From: Burkholderiales bacterium UBA4657
Lineage (GTDB): Bacteria; Pseudomonadota; Gammaproteobacteria; Burkholderiales; Burkholderiaceae_E
NCBI GenBank assembly: GCA_002405475.1
Contig: DHLX01000023.1
Location: forward strand, 1-64,000
Length of the DNA: 64,000 nucleotides
Direction: 5' to 3'
Below are positions 25,450-34,288 of this stretch, in pieces. Made by a program: the position numbers and the translations under genes. The stretch's first letter is position 1, and every line of letters begins with the position of its first letter. The notes under the pieces are model-generated. The model saw nothing but the letters and a program-made list of their open reading frames with translations. It was not told the origin of the DNA and ran no database searches.

Positions 25450-26508
25450 ATGGCAATAGATAAACAATATTCAAGTGCGAACACACTTCTGACTTCAGCC
25501 CAAAATATGCATGCAACCGTTCAGACGGCTATGCAGGCATTGTCAGCCGTTAAACAGTCGCTGGAACATGCTGGCGCTGGGGTAACAACAGCGGCAACTT
25601 CTCTTGGAGAGGTCTTTCATGCTGCCAATCAGATTACCCAAATTGCCTTGCAGACCCGTCTGGTGGCATTTAATGCCAGTGTCGAGGCCAAACGTGCTGG
25701 CGAAGCCGGGCGAGGCTTTACAGTGGTAGCTGATGCGGTCAAGGATCTGTCAGAGCGGGTCGAGTCTTCCAGCAAGCAAATTGTGCGCACCGTACAAGCC
25801 CTGGCTGAGCGTATCGACCGATTATCACAGGATTTGACCACTCAGGCCAATTCCGAATCAGAGACCCAACTCTCGTCGCAGGCTGCGTTCTGCCGACTGG
25901 AGCAACAGCTGTCTTCGATTTATGCCAGTACCCAGGACACCTGTAGCCAGTGCCAACGCCTGAAAGCAGAAGCTATCACTATTTCTCCAGAAGAATTTTC
26001 CGACATAGTCTCAAGCGTGACCGAGGTTGCAGATGGACTAAAGCATGAGGCCGGTCAGGCAAATCAGTATTGTCATGATGCACAAACGGCGCTGGAACGT
26101 GTAGGACTCGGGGTTAGGGAGGCAGCAAAATCCTTGGCAGAAGTGTCAGATGCTGCGAATGAAATTACCCAGATTGCTTTACAAAATAGACTGGTTGCGT
26201 TTAATGCCAGTGTTGAGGCTCAGCGTGCCGGTCGTGCTGGTCAGGGTTTTTCGGTAGTAGCCAAGGCGGTACGCGGACTGTCTGAAAAAGTAGAAACTAC
26301 CAGCAAGCAGATTATGGTGACAGTGCATAGTCTGGCCGAGAGCATAGATCGGTTATCGGTAGGACTGACTGGAAGCAAGGATAAACGACATGCAGCGCCC
26401 ACCTCGTTTTCTACTATTGAGAAATCTATGTCGCATATGGTTTCTCAGACGGATGAACTTCTACGTCATAGTGAGCCGTTATTGCATCAGTCAGCGGTCG
26501 CGGATTGA
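25450..26508 (+). CDS. Soluble protein with two tandem chemoreceptor signalling-tip repeats
   Basis: The protein has no membrane segment and no HAMP domain. It contains two copies of an MCP-signal-like hairpin, about residues 49-126 and 226-303. Both copies contain ITQIALQ(T/N)RLVAFNASVEA(K/Q)RAG followed by GxGF(T/S)VVA and LAE(R/S)IDRLS, very close to the CheA/CheW-binding tip of chemoreceptors. The linker has a CxxC pair (CSQC, 165-168). The start at ATG 25450 is preceded by AAAGGAAATGAA; another ATG overlaps the fliA stop at 25429. It probably interacts with the CheA-CheW array or with receptor tips. The exact function is unknown. It ends before a bidirectional terminator. Confidence 0.75.
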   Translation: MAIDKQYSSANTLLTSAQNMHATVQTAMQALSAVKQSLEHAGAGVTTAATSLGEVFHAANQITQIALQTRLVAFNASVEAKRAGEAGRGFTVVADAVKDLSERVESSSKQIVRTVQALAERIDRLSQDLTTQANSESETQLSSQAAFCRLEQQLSSIYASTQDTCSQCQRLKAEAITISPEEFSDIVSSVTEVADGLKHEAGQANQYCHDAQTALERVGLGVREAAKSLAEVSDAANEITQIALQNRLVAFNASVEAQRAGRAGQGFSVVAKAVRGLSEKVETTSKQIMVTVHSLAESIDRLSVGLTGSKDKRHAAPTSFSTIEKSMSHMVSQTDELLRHSEPLLHQSAVAD

Positions 26509-26532
26509 CATCGGCATAGAGTATTTTCTGAT

Positions 26533-26558
26533 AAAAACTGTTATTAACAGTTTTTGTC
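26533..26558. terminator. Bidirectional terminator between the MCP-like gene and flgN
   Basis: AAAAACTGTT (26533-26542) and AACAGTTTTT (26546-26555) form a perfect 10-bp stem with a three-base loop. A and T tracts make it work in both directions, as expected between convergent genes. Confidence 0.85.
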
Positions 26559-26589
26559 AAGATTACGACATTGATCTCACTTGAAATGA

Positions 26590-26955
26590 TTATGCAGTGG
26601 CACGTGGCGTGGTCACTATACGTGGCACTGTACTGGTCTGTTCACCCATCGCTTCAAGAACAACTCGGGTCAAGTTGGCGCGTGCGTTGATCAAATGCAG
26701 ATCAATCAATGTGGTTTCGCGCATTACGGCAATGGCTCTAGAGATGGCTGACAGTTCGGTTGCCTTGGCGCCAGGATTTTTGGCCATAGCCTGGTAGAGT
26801 TGTCCCAGATCTATTGCAATCCGCTGTCGGGACATGGATATCTCGGCTATTACATCCGGATCGGTATCGGACTGTATGGATGGCAGCGAACGCCAGTCAT
26901 CAAGACGGGATTTTGCTTTTGCTAGGTGAGCCAGGAATTGTGGATCAGTTGGCAT
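26590..26955 (-). CDS. flgN: FlgN-like flagellar export chaperone (by position)
   Basis: The protein of about 121 residues is largely helical (QFLAHLAKAKSRLDDW...RAIAVMRETTLIDLHLINARANLTRVVLEAMG) with a disordered Thr/Pro-rich tail. It directly follows flgM, overlapping its end by 11 bases from the ATG at 26955. A GTG at 26982 would extend it by nine residues. FlgN is the chaperone for the hook-filament junction proteins FlgK and FlgL. Sequence similarity to FlgN is weak by eye, so the name rests mainly on synteny. Confidence 0.55.
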   Translation of the reverse strand: MPTDPQFLAHLAKAKSRLDDWRSLPSIQSDTDPDVIAEISMSRQRIAIDLGQLYQAMAKNPGAKATELSAISRAIAVMRETTLIDLHLINARANLTRVVLEAMGEQTSTVPRIVTTPRATA

Positions 26956-27268
26956 TTTTTCTGCTGAGTAATTCTTGAACACTTGTAATCAGTTTATCAG
27001 CTACCGCATTGGCATTGACTTCGAATTTACCCTCTCTCATTGCCTGTTTAATCGCCTCAACTTTTGCTTGATCAAACTCGGGGGCTCTTAACTCGGGTTC
27101 AAGAGCGGCGAGCGTACTGGCTACTGACGACAAAGATGCAGTTGTAGTATTGTTGTTTGTATTGGTCTGCGCGGCAGAAGATGGGATGCTGCTTGGAGTG
27201 CCGGCACCACTTTTTGCTCCAAGAGCTTCTTTGCCATATAAGTCGACTAAATTACCAATTTTCATCAT
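26945..27268 (-). CDS. flgM: Anti-sigma-28 factor FlgM
   Basis: FlgM binds FliA in the cytoplasm and is secreted through the finished hook, which releases late gene expression. The 107 residues have a disordered Asn/Thr/Ser-rich N-terminal half and the conserved C-terminal FliA-binding helices (FDQAKVEAIKQAMREGKFEVNANAVADKLITSVQELL). GAGGAG lies just upstream of the ATGATG start at 27268/27265. A near-perfect sigma-28 promoter precedes it, giving the usual feedback loop. It is also downstream of flgA. Confidence 0.9.
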   Translation of the reverse strand: MMKIGNLVDLYGKEALGAKSGAGTPSSIPSSAAQTNTNNNTTTASLSSVASTLAALEPELRAPEFDQAKVEAIKQAMREGKFEVNANAVADKLITSVQELLSRKNAN

Positions 27269-27310
27269 GACTCCTCGAATCCGCACATTGCTGACTCTTC
27301 CACAGATGCA

Positions 27311-27337
27311 GTATCGGCAGCATTCAGCAGAACTTTA
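27311..27337 (-). promoter_or_regulatory. Sigma-28 (FliA) promoter of flgM
   Basis: On the minus strand TAAA (27334-27337), exactly 15 bases, then GCCGATAC (27311-27318). The consensus is TAAA-N15-GCCGATAA, so 11 of 12 consensus positions match. Transcription would start about 35-40 bases before the flgM start codon. Confidence 0.88.
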
Positions 27338-27371
27338 GCCATACGGCGATAAACTATTGCTGTGATATTTA

Positions 27372-28052
27372 TCACAATTTTACCTCCACACGGCGTCCGG
27401 ACTGAGCAATCCCTTGCAGTATTTTCCCGTTATCAAGCCTGATGCGTACAGGCTGTCCTGTTTCCGCTTGTCCCAAGGCAACACCGTCGGTAGCAATCGA
27501 AAAGCCATTGCCATGTAATACGACTTTGACGATATCACCACTTTTAATGACTGGAACCGATCGGAACGCGGATAGTGCCAAGGCCTGGCCTGGAGAAAAA
27601 CCTCGTGTCAGAACCCGTCCCTGAACTTGCTCAATACTGGTTACAGGGTTTGCACCAAGCTTCGTAATATCACGCTCTTCGAGAGTAACGTCGTCTATGT
27701 CTACAGTTTCACCGGCGACCAACAGTCGATTAGCTACGGGGATATTGGTAAATATACTAACGTCGATTGGAATGAAGGCGGTCCAGACTGGCCTTTCATT
27801 ACAACGAATACCAATATAGGCACGCCCCCACAGCCGTGTGCCCTGGGGCAGAAAGGGCGTCAAATCATTACATGGTCTGAGTTTCATTCGTGTGTCGAGT
27901 TGCCCAGCACTAATTTCGACCCGTGTGTTGCTACTAGTGGGTGATAGTGCCAATTGGGTTGTGACAAATTTCTCTATCTGGTCTGTGGGCATGGCAAACA
28001 GACCCGGTGAGCAGAAACACATAAAGGAAAGTAGGAGCCAGCGCATCATCAT
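27372..28052 (-). CDS. flgA: P-ring assembly chaperone FlgA
   Basis: FlgA is a periplasmic chaperone that helps FlgI polymerise into the P ring. The 226 residues begin with a signal peptide (hydrophobic stretch LLLSFMCFCSPGLFA) and contain the C-terminal SAF/FlgA domain (VEQVQGRV-like segment, VLTRGFSPGQAL, GDIVKVVLHGNGFSIATDGVALGQAETGQPVRIRLDNGKI...GIAQSGRRVEV). It is divergent from flgB and lies upstream of flgM and flgN, the standard order. Confidence 0.92.
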   Translation of the reverse strand: MMMRWLLLSFMCFCSPGLFAMPTDQIEKFVTTQLALSPTSSNTRVEISAGQLDTRMKLRPCNDLTPFLPQGTRLWGRAYIGIRCNERPVWTAFIPIDVSIFTNIPVANRLLVAGETVDIDDVTLEERDITKLGANPVTSIEQVQGRVLTRGFSPGQALALSAFRSVPVIKSGDIVKVVLHGNGFSIATDGVALGQAETGQPVRIRLDNGKILQGIAQSGRRVEVKL

Positions 28053-28200
28053 GGTGCTATGGTAGGGTCAGCGCGCACCCTCACAATGCATGAATAACAA
28101 GGCTTTAACGGGGCTTATCCAAGCTTGGATCGCCCTAAAGATTTACATAATCCTATCAACGGTAGCCAGTTTTAGAACCAACCCCAGCCCGGAGATCGGA

Positions 28201-28629
28201 ATGCTAGACAAGATGACCGGAATCATCGATTTCAATGCCCAGGCACTAAGCCTTCGAGCCGAGCGACAAAAAATTCTTGCCAGCAATATTGCCAATGCCG
28301 ACACTCCACACTATAAAGCAGTTGACTTCAACTTCGCCCAGGCTCTAAGTCAAGCTGCGACTATAGCTGGTAATAGCAGGAAAACAGCATCGACTGCAAC
28401 GCCGCCTATAACTTCATCTCGGCACCTGGCCATTGCCCAGGCGTTTGGAGATAGTGCGGTACGTTTGCAGTATCGTCAAGCCAGCCAACCCAGCATGGAT
28501 GCCAACACCGTCGATATGGATGTGGAACAGGCCAAGTTTGCTGACAATACTGTGCGCTACGAAGCATCACTCAGATTTCTTAACGGCCAGATTCGTACGA
28601 TCTTAAGTGCCATTAGCGGACAAGGCTAA
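28201..28629 (+). CDS. flgB: Flagellar proximal rod protein FlgB
   Basis: FlgB is the first rod protein in the periplasm. Starting at ATG 28201 gives 142 residues, the usual size. GGAG lies 6 bases ahead. An upstream ATG at 28090 would add 37 residues without homology. The rod motif LAERQKILASNIANADTPHYKA (here LRAERQKILASNIANAD) is clear. A weak TTGGAT/CATAAT pair (28125-28151, 15 bases apart) could be a class II promoter helped by FlhDC. It heads the flgBCDEFG operon. Confidence 0.92.
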   Translation: MLDKMTGIIDFNAQALSLRAERQKILASNIANADTPHYKAVDFNFAQALSQAATIAGNSRKTASTATPPITSSRHLAIAQAFGDSAVRLQYRQASQPSMDANTVDMDVEQAKFADNTVRYEASLRFLNGQIRTILSAISGQG

Positions 28630-28639
28630 GGAGAATTTC

Positions 28640-29053
28640 ATGTCACTGTTCAAAGTTTTTGAAATTTCTAGTTCTGGCATCGCAGCACAATCACGCCGTC
28701 TGAATGTCACTGCCAGCAATTTGGCTAATGCCGAATCAGCGGGTTCGTCAGAAGCCCAGGTCTATAAAGCCAGACAGGTCGTATTCCAAACAGTGGGTGC
28801 CGGCCGCGGAGCCAAAGCAGGTGAGGCTATGGTAAAGGTCAGTCAGGTTGTGCAGGACAACAGCCCTGGCAGACGAATTTACGATCCCAAGCACCCGATG
28901 TCGGGAGAGGATGGTTATGTCCACTATCCGAATGTCAATGCGGTAGAGGAAATGGTCAATATGCTGTCGGCCTCACGCTCATATCAGACCAATGTTGAGG
29001 TGATGAACACCACTAAAAACCTGCTGCTCAAAACTTTGCAGCTAGGTAATTGA
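28640..29053 (+). CDS. flgC: Flagellar proximal rod protein FlgC
   Basis: FlgC is a rod subunit. The 137-residue protein from ATG 28640 is preceded by AAGGAG. It has the N-terminal rod motif (FEISSSGIAAQSRRLNVTASNLANAES) and the C-terminal helix (NAVEEMVNMLSASRSYQTNVEVMNTTKNLLLKTL). An upstream start in the same frame lies inside flgB and is unlikely. It is part of the continuous flgB-flgG run. Confidence 0.94.
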   Translation: MSLFKVFEISSSGIAAQSRRLNVTASNLANAESAGSSEAQVYKARQVVFQTVGAGRGAKAGEAMVKVSQVVQDNSPGRRIYDPKHPMSGEDGYVHYPNVNAVEEMVNMLSASRSYQTNVEVMNTTKNLLLKTLQLGN

Positions 29054-29064
29054 AAGGAAGTCGC

Positions 29065-29748
29065 ATGACTACTAGTACTATGCCACTTATTGTTCCCGGC
29101 ACATCTTCTGCCAACAGCTCGTCCAGTAAGAGCGCCGCACCAGCCAGTGCTGCACAAGATCGATTCCTGACACTACTGGTAGCACAAATGCAGGCTCAGG
29201 ATCCGCTCAACCCAATGGACAATGCCCAGATGACGACCCAGCTGGCACAAATTTCCACCGTCGATGGCGTGGAAAAATTGAATTCCAACATGGAAAAACT
29301 ATTGTCCCAGTTTGGTGCCCTAGAGCAACTGAATGCCACTTCCATGATTGGACGCAGTGTCTTGATTCCGTCTGACCGGATAGAGCTATCACGTGATGAT
29401 AAGGCGCAGGCGGTTGCTGCCGCTGGCTTTGAACTACCCCAGGCCGCTTCAAAGGTTAAGGTTGAAATACGTGATGCCAATGGCCTGCCGATTCGTACTA
29501 TTGAGATGAGTTCGATGCCGGCGGGTATGCATACTTTCAGCTGGGATGGCAAAACTGATGCAGGTGCAAATGCAGTGGATGGTCGCTATAGCTTTGTCAT
29601 TACGGCAGATGCGAATGGCAAGTCTGTAACGGCGCGCAGCCTGTCAATAGCACATGTCGATGGCGTGCGTAAATCTGGTAATCAGACATTGCTGGATTTA
29701 GGCGCTTATGGCCTGCGACCTCAGACAGATGTTCTCGCCGTGTATTAA
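29065..29748 (+). CDS. flgD: Hook scaffolding protein FlgD
   Basis: FlgD is the temporary cap needed for hook assembly. The 227 residues from ATG 29065 (AAGGAAG ahead) show the conserved N-terminal FlgD region (DRFLTLLVAQMQAQDPLNPMDNAQMTTQLAQISTVDGVEKLN) and the C-terminal FLgD tudor/Ig-like part (FSWDGKTDAGANAVDGRYSF). The order flgC-flgD-flgE is standard. Confidence 0.94.
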   Translation: MTTSTMPLIVPGTSSANSSSSKSAAPASAAQDRFLTLLVAQMQAQDPLNPMDNAQMTTQLAQISTVDGVEKLNSNMEKLLSQFGALEQLNATSMIGRSVLIPSDRIELSRDDKAQAVAAAGFELPQAASKVKVEIRDANGLPIRTIEMSSMPAGMHTFSWDGKTDAGANAVDGRYSFVITADANGKSVTARSLSIAHVDGVRKSGNQTLLDLGAYGLRPQTDVLAVY

Positions 29749-29788
29749 CTCTTAACGAATCCAGATCAGCCCTACAAGGAGAAGCAAG

Positions 29789-31006
29789 ATGAGTTTTCAG
29801 CAAAGTCTGTCTGGCCTGAATGCTGCCAGTAAAAATCTCGAGATCATAGGCAATAATGTTTCAAATGCCAATACCGTTGGATTCAAATCTTCGCGCGCAC
29901 AATTTGCCGACATATATGCGAACTCATTATTGGGTTCTGGAAAAAATTCTGCTGGCATAGGTGTGACAGTGCAATCCATTGCTCAGCAATTTGGTCAGGG
30001 TAATATCACTGTATCGAGTAACCCGCTAGATGTGGCGATCAATGGCAGTGGTTTTTTTCGTCTGAGTACAGGAGGGGCAATCACCTATACCAGAAATGGT
30101 CAGTTTCAGGTCGATAAAGACAGCTATCTGGTCAATGCCTCCGGAGCTAGAGTAACCGGATATCCGGCGGATGCCAACGGCAACGTGGTACAGACTGCGC
30201 CAGTCGAATTGGCATTGAGTACCGCTGATCTCGCTCCTAAAGCTACTGCCTCATCCAAACTGGTGGCGAATCTGGATTCGCGTACGACAACGACGATTGC
30301 AGCGCCGTTTAATCCTAATGATGCCACGACCTATCACACCGCGAGTGGCTTGACAGTGTATGACTCTCTGGGTAACGAGCGCATCATGCAGGTATTCTTT
30401 CGCCGCACCGCGCCAAATACCTGGCAAGTGTTTATGAGCGAAGGCGGAACTGCGCTCAATGGAGGGGCGGCAGTGGGAACGCTTAACTTTAGTACAGGTG
30501 GTGTATTAACACCGGCAACACCGTTCAATATTTCCTTTACTTCTACCAACGGCGCTGTGACGCCGCAGGTTTTTACGCTGGATTTTGCCGGAACAACCCA
30601 GTTTGGCGCACAGTTCGGTGTGACCAGTATTACGCAAGATGGTTACGCGACGGGCAAGCTCGCTGGTTTTTCCATAGGCACCGATGGTGTGATTCTGGGG
30701 CGTTATTCCAATGGACAGACACGGGCGCAAGGACAAATAGTGCTATCGAGTTTTGCTAATCCACAAGGTTTGGTGCCATTAGGTGACAATCAGTGGGCAG
30801 AAAGTTCCATTTCTGGTCAGCCCGTGGTTGGTGCCCCCCAGGGTGGCAACCTAGGCAACTTGCAGTCTGGTGCGCTCGAGGAGTCGAATATTGATCTGAC
30901 ACGCGAGTTGGTCGATATGATTACGGCACAACGCATTTATCAGGCCAATGCCCAGACTATCAAGACCCAGGATCAGATGCTGCAAACACTGGTCAATCTG
31001 CGCTAA
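29789..31006 (+). CDS. flgE: Flagellar hook protein FlgE
   Basis: FlgE is the hook subunit. The 405 residues start with MSFQQSLSGLNAASKNL and the motif GNNVSNANTVGFKSS, have a beta-rich middle, and end with the C-terminal rod/hook helix (ELVDMITAQRIYQANAQTIKTQDQMLQTLVNL). Length is normal. A ribosome binding site AAGGAG lies before the ATG. Confidence 0.95.
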   Translation: MSFQQSLSGLNAASKNLEIIGNNVSNANTVGFKSSRAQFADIYANSLLGSGKNSAGIGVTVQSIAQQFGQGNITVSSNPLDVAINGSGFFRLSTGGAITYTRNGQFQVDKDSYLVNASGARVTGYPADANGNVVQTAPVELALSTADLAPKATASSKLVANLDSRTTTTIAAPFNPNDATTYHTASGLTVYDSLGNERIMQVFFRRTAPNTWQVFMSEGGTALNGGAAVGTLNFSTGGVLTPATPFNISFTSTNGAVTPQVFTLDFAGTTQFGAQFGVTSITQDGYATGKLAGFSIGTDGVILGRYSNGQTRAQGQIVLSSFANPQGLVPLGDNQWAESSISGQPVVGAPQGGNLGNLQSGALEESNIDLTRELVDMITAQRIYQANAQTIKTQDQMLQTLVNLR

Positions 31007-31023
31007 GCACGGCTGACTGAATC

Positions 31024-31770
31024 ATGGACAAACTGATTTATACCGCCATGACAGGGGCCAAGCACCTGATGAATCGTCAGGCTACAGTGGCGAATAATCT
31101 GGCGAATCTCAATACCACCGGGTTTCGGGCTGAAACCATGGCCTTTCGCGTCGCTCCATTATTGCCAGGTCGATCTGGAGAAGGCCAGATGACACGTTAC
31201 TTTGCTGTCGAATCGACCCCAGGATTTGACGCTAGTTCAGGGCCTGTTCAACAGACCGGACGGAGCCTGGATGTAGCGATTGAAGGTCAGGGCTGGCTGG
31301 CGGTTCAGGCCGATGATGGTAGCGAAGCCTATACACGAGATGGTCACTTTCAGGTGAATGAGGCCGGCGCACTTACGACAGCAGGTGGGCGACTGGTCAT
31401 TGGTGAGGGTGGACCGATTACGGTGCCTGCGGATCATACGATTTTGATTGGTCGTGACGGTACCATTTCTGCAGCGCCTGCACAAAACCCAAGCCAGATT
31501 GTTCAGCTCGGGCGCTTAAAACTGGTTAATCCAGACCCTACACTCATGCAAAAAGGCTCGGATGGGCTGGTACGCCTACGTGACGGAGGCGAGGCTGATG
31601 CCGACCCTACGATTCAGGTTGCAGGCGGTGCCCTGGAGGGCAGTAATGTTAATGCGGTAGAAGCCATGGTGTCGATGATAGCCCTGGCGCGGCAGTTTGA
31701 TATGCAGATGCAGATGCTTAAAAATGCAGAACAAAATGGTCAGGCTTCACAGCGACTATTGCAAACTTAA
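31024..31770 (+). CDS. flgF: Flagellar proximal rod protein FlgF
   Basis: FlgF is a rod subunit of 248 residues, with the N-terminal motif (YTAMTGAKHLMNRQATVANNLANLNTTGFRAE) and C-terminal helix (GSNVNAVEAMVSMIALARQFDMQMQML). It lies 17 bases after flgE and 21 before flgG. Confidence 0.94.
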   Translation: MDKLIYTAMTGAKHLMNRQATVANNLANLNTTGFRAETMAFRVAPLLPGRSGEGQMTRYFAVESTPGFDASSGPVQQTGRSLDVAIEGQGWLAVQADDGSEAYTRDGHFQVNEAGALTTAGGRLVIGEGGPITVPADHTILIGRDGTISAAPAQNPSQIVQLGRLKLVNPDPTLMQKGSDGLVRLRDGGEADADPTIQVAGGALEGSNVNAVEAMVSMIALARQFDMQMQMLKNAEQNGQASQRLLQT

Positions 31771-31791
31771 TTTCAATAAAGAGGTGATGTC

Positions 31792-32574
31792 ATGATGCGC
31801 TCATTGTGGATTTCCAAAACCGGTCTGGATGCTCAGCAGACTAAAATGGATGTGATTACTAATAATCTGGCCAACGTCAATACCAATGGGTTTAAGCGAT
31901 CTAACCCGATTTTTGAAGACCTGCTGTACCAAACCTTGCGTCAGCCTGGTGCTCAAAGCTCACAACAGAGCACCGTGCCCACTGGTCTGCAGGTAGGAAC
32001 CGGCTCACGTGTCAGTTCGACCAGCCGGGTTCATTCTCAGGGCAACTTGACCAAAACAGACAACAAACTTGATGTGGCGATTAATGGCAATGGCTTTTTC
32101 CAGGTAACGCAGCCTGACGGTACTACCGGGTATACCCGTGATGGTGCTTTTAGCGTTGATGCCAATGGACAAATCGTCAATTCCAACGGTTATCCTCTAT
32201 CTCCGGCGATTACGGTACCGCCCAATGCCTTGTCAGTCTCGATTGGGCAGGATGGAACCATTAACGTACAGCAATCGGGTGTCGCTGCTCCGGTACAGAT
32301 AGGCTCAATTCAACTCGCTTCTTTTGTCAATCCGGCAGGCCTCGAATCTCGGGGAGGTAATCTCTATGTGGAAACTGCTGCTTCCGGCACCGCTGCAGTC
32401 AATACGCCAGGTACCAACGGTTTAGGCGTACTCAATCAAGGCTATCTTGAGACTTCGAATGTTAATGTAGTGGAAGAGCTGGTGAATATGATTCAGACCC
32501 AGCGCGCCTACGAACTCAATTCACGTGCAGTTCAAACTTCGGATCAAATGTTGCAACGATTGACGCAGCTGTAA
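31792..32574 (+). CDS. flgG: Flagellar distal rod protein FlgG
   Basis: FlgG is the distal rod subunit. The 260 residues carry the typical sequence (SLWISKTGLDAQQTKMDVITNNLANVNTNGFKRS and, at the end, ELVNMIQTQRAYELNSRAVQTSDQMLQRLTQL). Its stop TAA (32572-32574) directly touches the stop of the chemoreceptor on the opposite strand. flgH follows only after that inserted gene. Confidence 0.95.
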   Translation: MMRSLWISKTGLDAQQTKMDVITNNLANVNTNGFKRSNPIFEDLLYQTLRQPGAQSSQQSTVPTGLQVGTGSRVSSTSRVHSQGNLTKTDNKLDVAINGNGFFQVTQPDGTTGYTRDGAFSVDANGQIVNSNGYPLSPAITVPPNALSVSIGQDGTINVQQSGVAAPVQIGSIQLASFVNPAGLESRGGNLYVETAASGTAAVNTPGTNGLGVLNQGYLETSNVNVVEELVNMIQTQRAYELNSRAVQTSDQMLQRLTQL

Positions 32575-34131
32575 TTAAAAGCGAAAGGCGGCGACAGCCT
32601 GGGTTAATTTATCAGCATTTTCTTTCAGTAAAACGGCAGCTGCCGCCGACTCTTGTACCAGGCTGGCATTCTGCCTGGTATTCTGATCAATTTCCACGAT
32701 CGCCTCTGTCACCTCGGCAACGGTATTGGCCTGAAAGCTGCTCTGCTGACATATATCATTAATCATGGTGGTTACTGAGGAAACTGCGGCAACAATTTCC
32801 TGCATGGTTGAGCCAGCTTCATTAACCAGTTTCGAACCAGTATCAATTTCATGTACTGACGATTGGACAATATCTGAAATTTCTTTGGCGGCAGAAGCAC
32901 TGCGCAGCGCCAATTGACGCACTTCGGCTGCGACTACAGCAAAACCTTTACCCTGCTCACCCGCTCGTGACGCTTCAACGGCCGCATTCAGAGCCAGAAT
33001 ATTTGTTTGGAAGGCAATTGAATCTATAGCCCCTACAATATCGCCGATTTTTTTTGATGAATTGGTGATGTTATGCATGGTCGATACCACTCGCCCGACT
33101 ACCTCACCACCGCATTCAGCAATCTGACTGGCTTTATCTGCCAGACCCGAGGCTTCTCGCGCTGAACTGGCCGTTGAATGTATCATGTCTTTGAATTCAC
33201 CAACTGAAGCAGTCGTATTCTGAACGCTTCTGGCCTGCTTGTCGGTACGCTCTGACAGGTCATTGTTGCCGGCCGCAATCTGTAGCGAGGCAATCGCTAC
33301 GCCGTTTGCATTTTCTCTGACTTCCAGTACGAGATTTGTTAATGATCTCTGCATTTTGTCCATGCTATTGATCAATGTTTGCAATTCCTCATTTCCTTTT
33401 CGATAAAAATTGCGCCTTTCCACCGATTCGCTCAAGTCACCTTCCGAAATTCGTTCTGCAACATGGGCTAATCTGACCATGGCACGGATAATGATTCCTG
33501 ACAATGACCGCATGACCACATACACTACTACCACCCCAATCAAGGCCGCAATTGTTACGTAAGCTACTGATATCGAAAATGTATCCTGGCTGATCTGTTG
33601 GTAGCCTTGTATCTCACTATTCTGCAGGCTGATTATTTGATTCAAATTTGAACTTAATTTTTGATAAATCGTCTCCATGGTTTGCAAAGTAGAGAAATCA
33701 TATTTTCCTTCATTAGATGGCTCATTAATTATTTTTTTTACAGCAAGGATGTAGTTTTGAATCTCTGGTTCAAGCTGACTGACTAATACCGACATTTCCT
33801 TTGATTGTTCCTGACCATGCAAGTTGAGTAATTTTTGTTTTAATAAAGTGGAATCCGTGATAACAGTCTGTTTAGTAGCGCTCACTAGCGCTGTCTGCTC
33901 TTGGCCTAGTGAAATAATTCGATAAACATGAGTACGCAATAGCGCGATTTGCTTGTCCAGCTCAGCGTTTGAACGCATCTGATTTACTGTTTCGGTCTGA
34001 TTGGCAAGGAGATACTGAATTTGCTTTGCTGCCCATAGCCCTGTGCCGCCGACTAAAAGTATCATCAATAGCCACGAAATGTTCAAAAAGCGGAATTTGT
34101 TTCTAATTGATAAACCGCGCCAGAAAAACAT
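32575..34131 (-). CDS. Transmembrane methyl-accepting chemotaxis protein
   Basis: This is a chemoreceptor of 518 residues. A first membrane helix (about 15-34) is followed by a periplasmic helical sensor domain (about 35-185, four-helix-bundle type), a second membrane helix (about 190-212), a HAMP region (MVRLAHVAERISEGDLSE) and the signalling domain with the tip IDSIAFQTNILALNAAVEASRAGEQGKGFAVVAAEVR. The C-terminus ends in LTQAVAAFRF, with no CheR-tethering pentapeptide. The ligand is unknown. It lies on the strand opposite to the flg operon and separates flgG from flgH, which is unusual. Confidence 0.92.
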   Translation of the reverse strand: MFFWRGLSIRNKFRFLNISWLLMILLVGGTGLWAAKQIQYLLANQTETVNQMRSNAELDKQIALLRTHVYRIISLGQEQTALVSATKQTVITDSTLLKQKLLNLHGQEQSKEMSVLVSQLEPEIQNYILAVKKIINEPSNEGKYDFSTLQTMETIYQKLSSNLNQIISLQNSEIQGYQQISQDTFSISVAYVTIAALIGVVVVYVVMRSLSGIIIRAMVRLAHVAERISEGDLSESVERRNFYRKGNEELQTLINSMDKMQRSLTNLVLEVRENANGVAIASLQIAAGNNDLSERTDKQARSVQNTTASVGEFKDMIHSTASSAREASGLADKASQIAECGGEVVGRVVSTMHNITNSSKKIGDIVGAIDSIAFQTNILALNAAVEASRAGEQGKGFAVVAAEVRQLALRSASAAKEISDIVQSSVHEIDTGSKLVNEAGSTMQEIVAAVSSVTTMINDICQQSSFQANTVAEVTEAIVEIDQNTRQNASLVQESAAAAVLLKENADKLTQAVAAFRF

Positions 34132-34288
34132 GGTCTCGTCCTTGAGAAAACTAGTCAGTTCAATAATCTAATCATGAACGTATTTGCGCTATTGGCAAAT
34201 AAAGCGGGCGTTAGGCCTTTATTCATGCGTTTTAGATGGCGGTCTTTCGTCATGATGGCTGACGTGAAGACTCATTACGGGTACCGGC

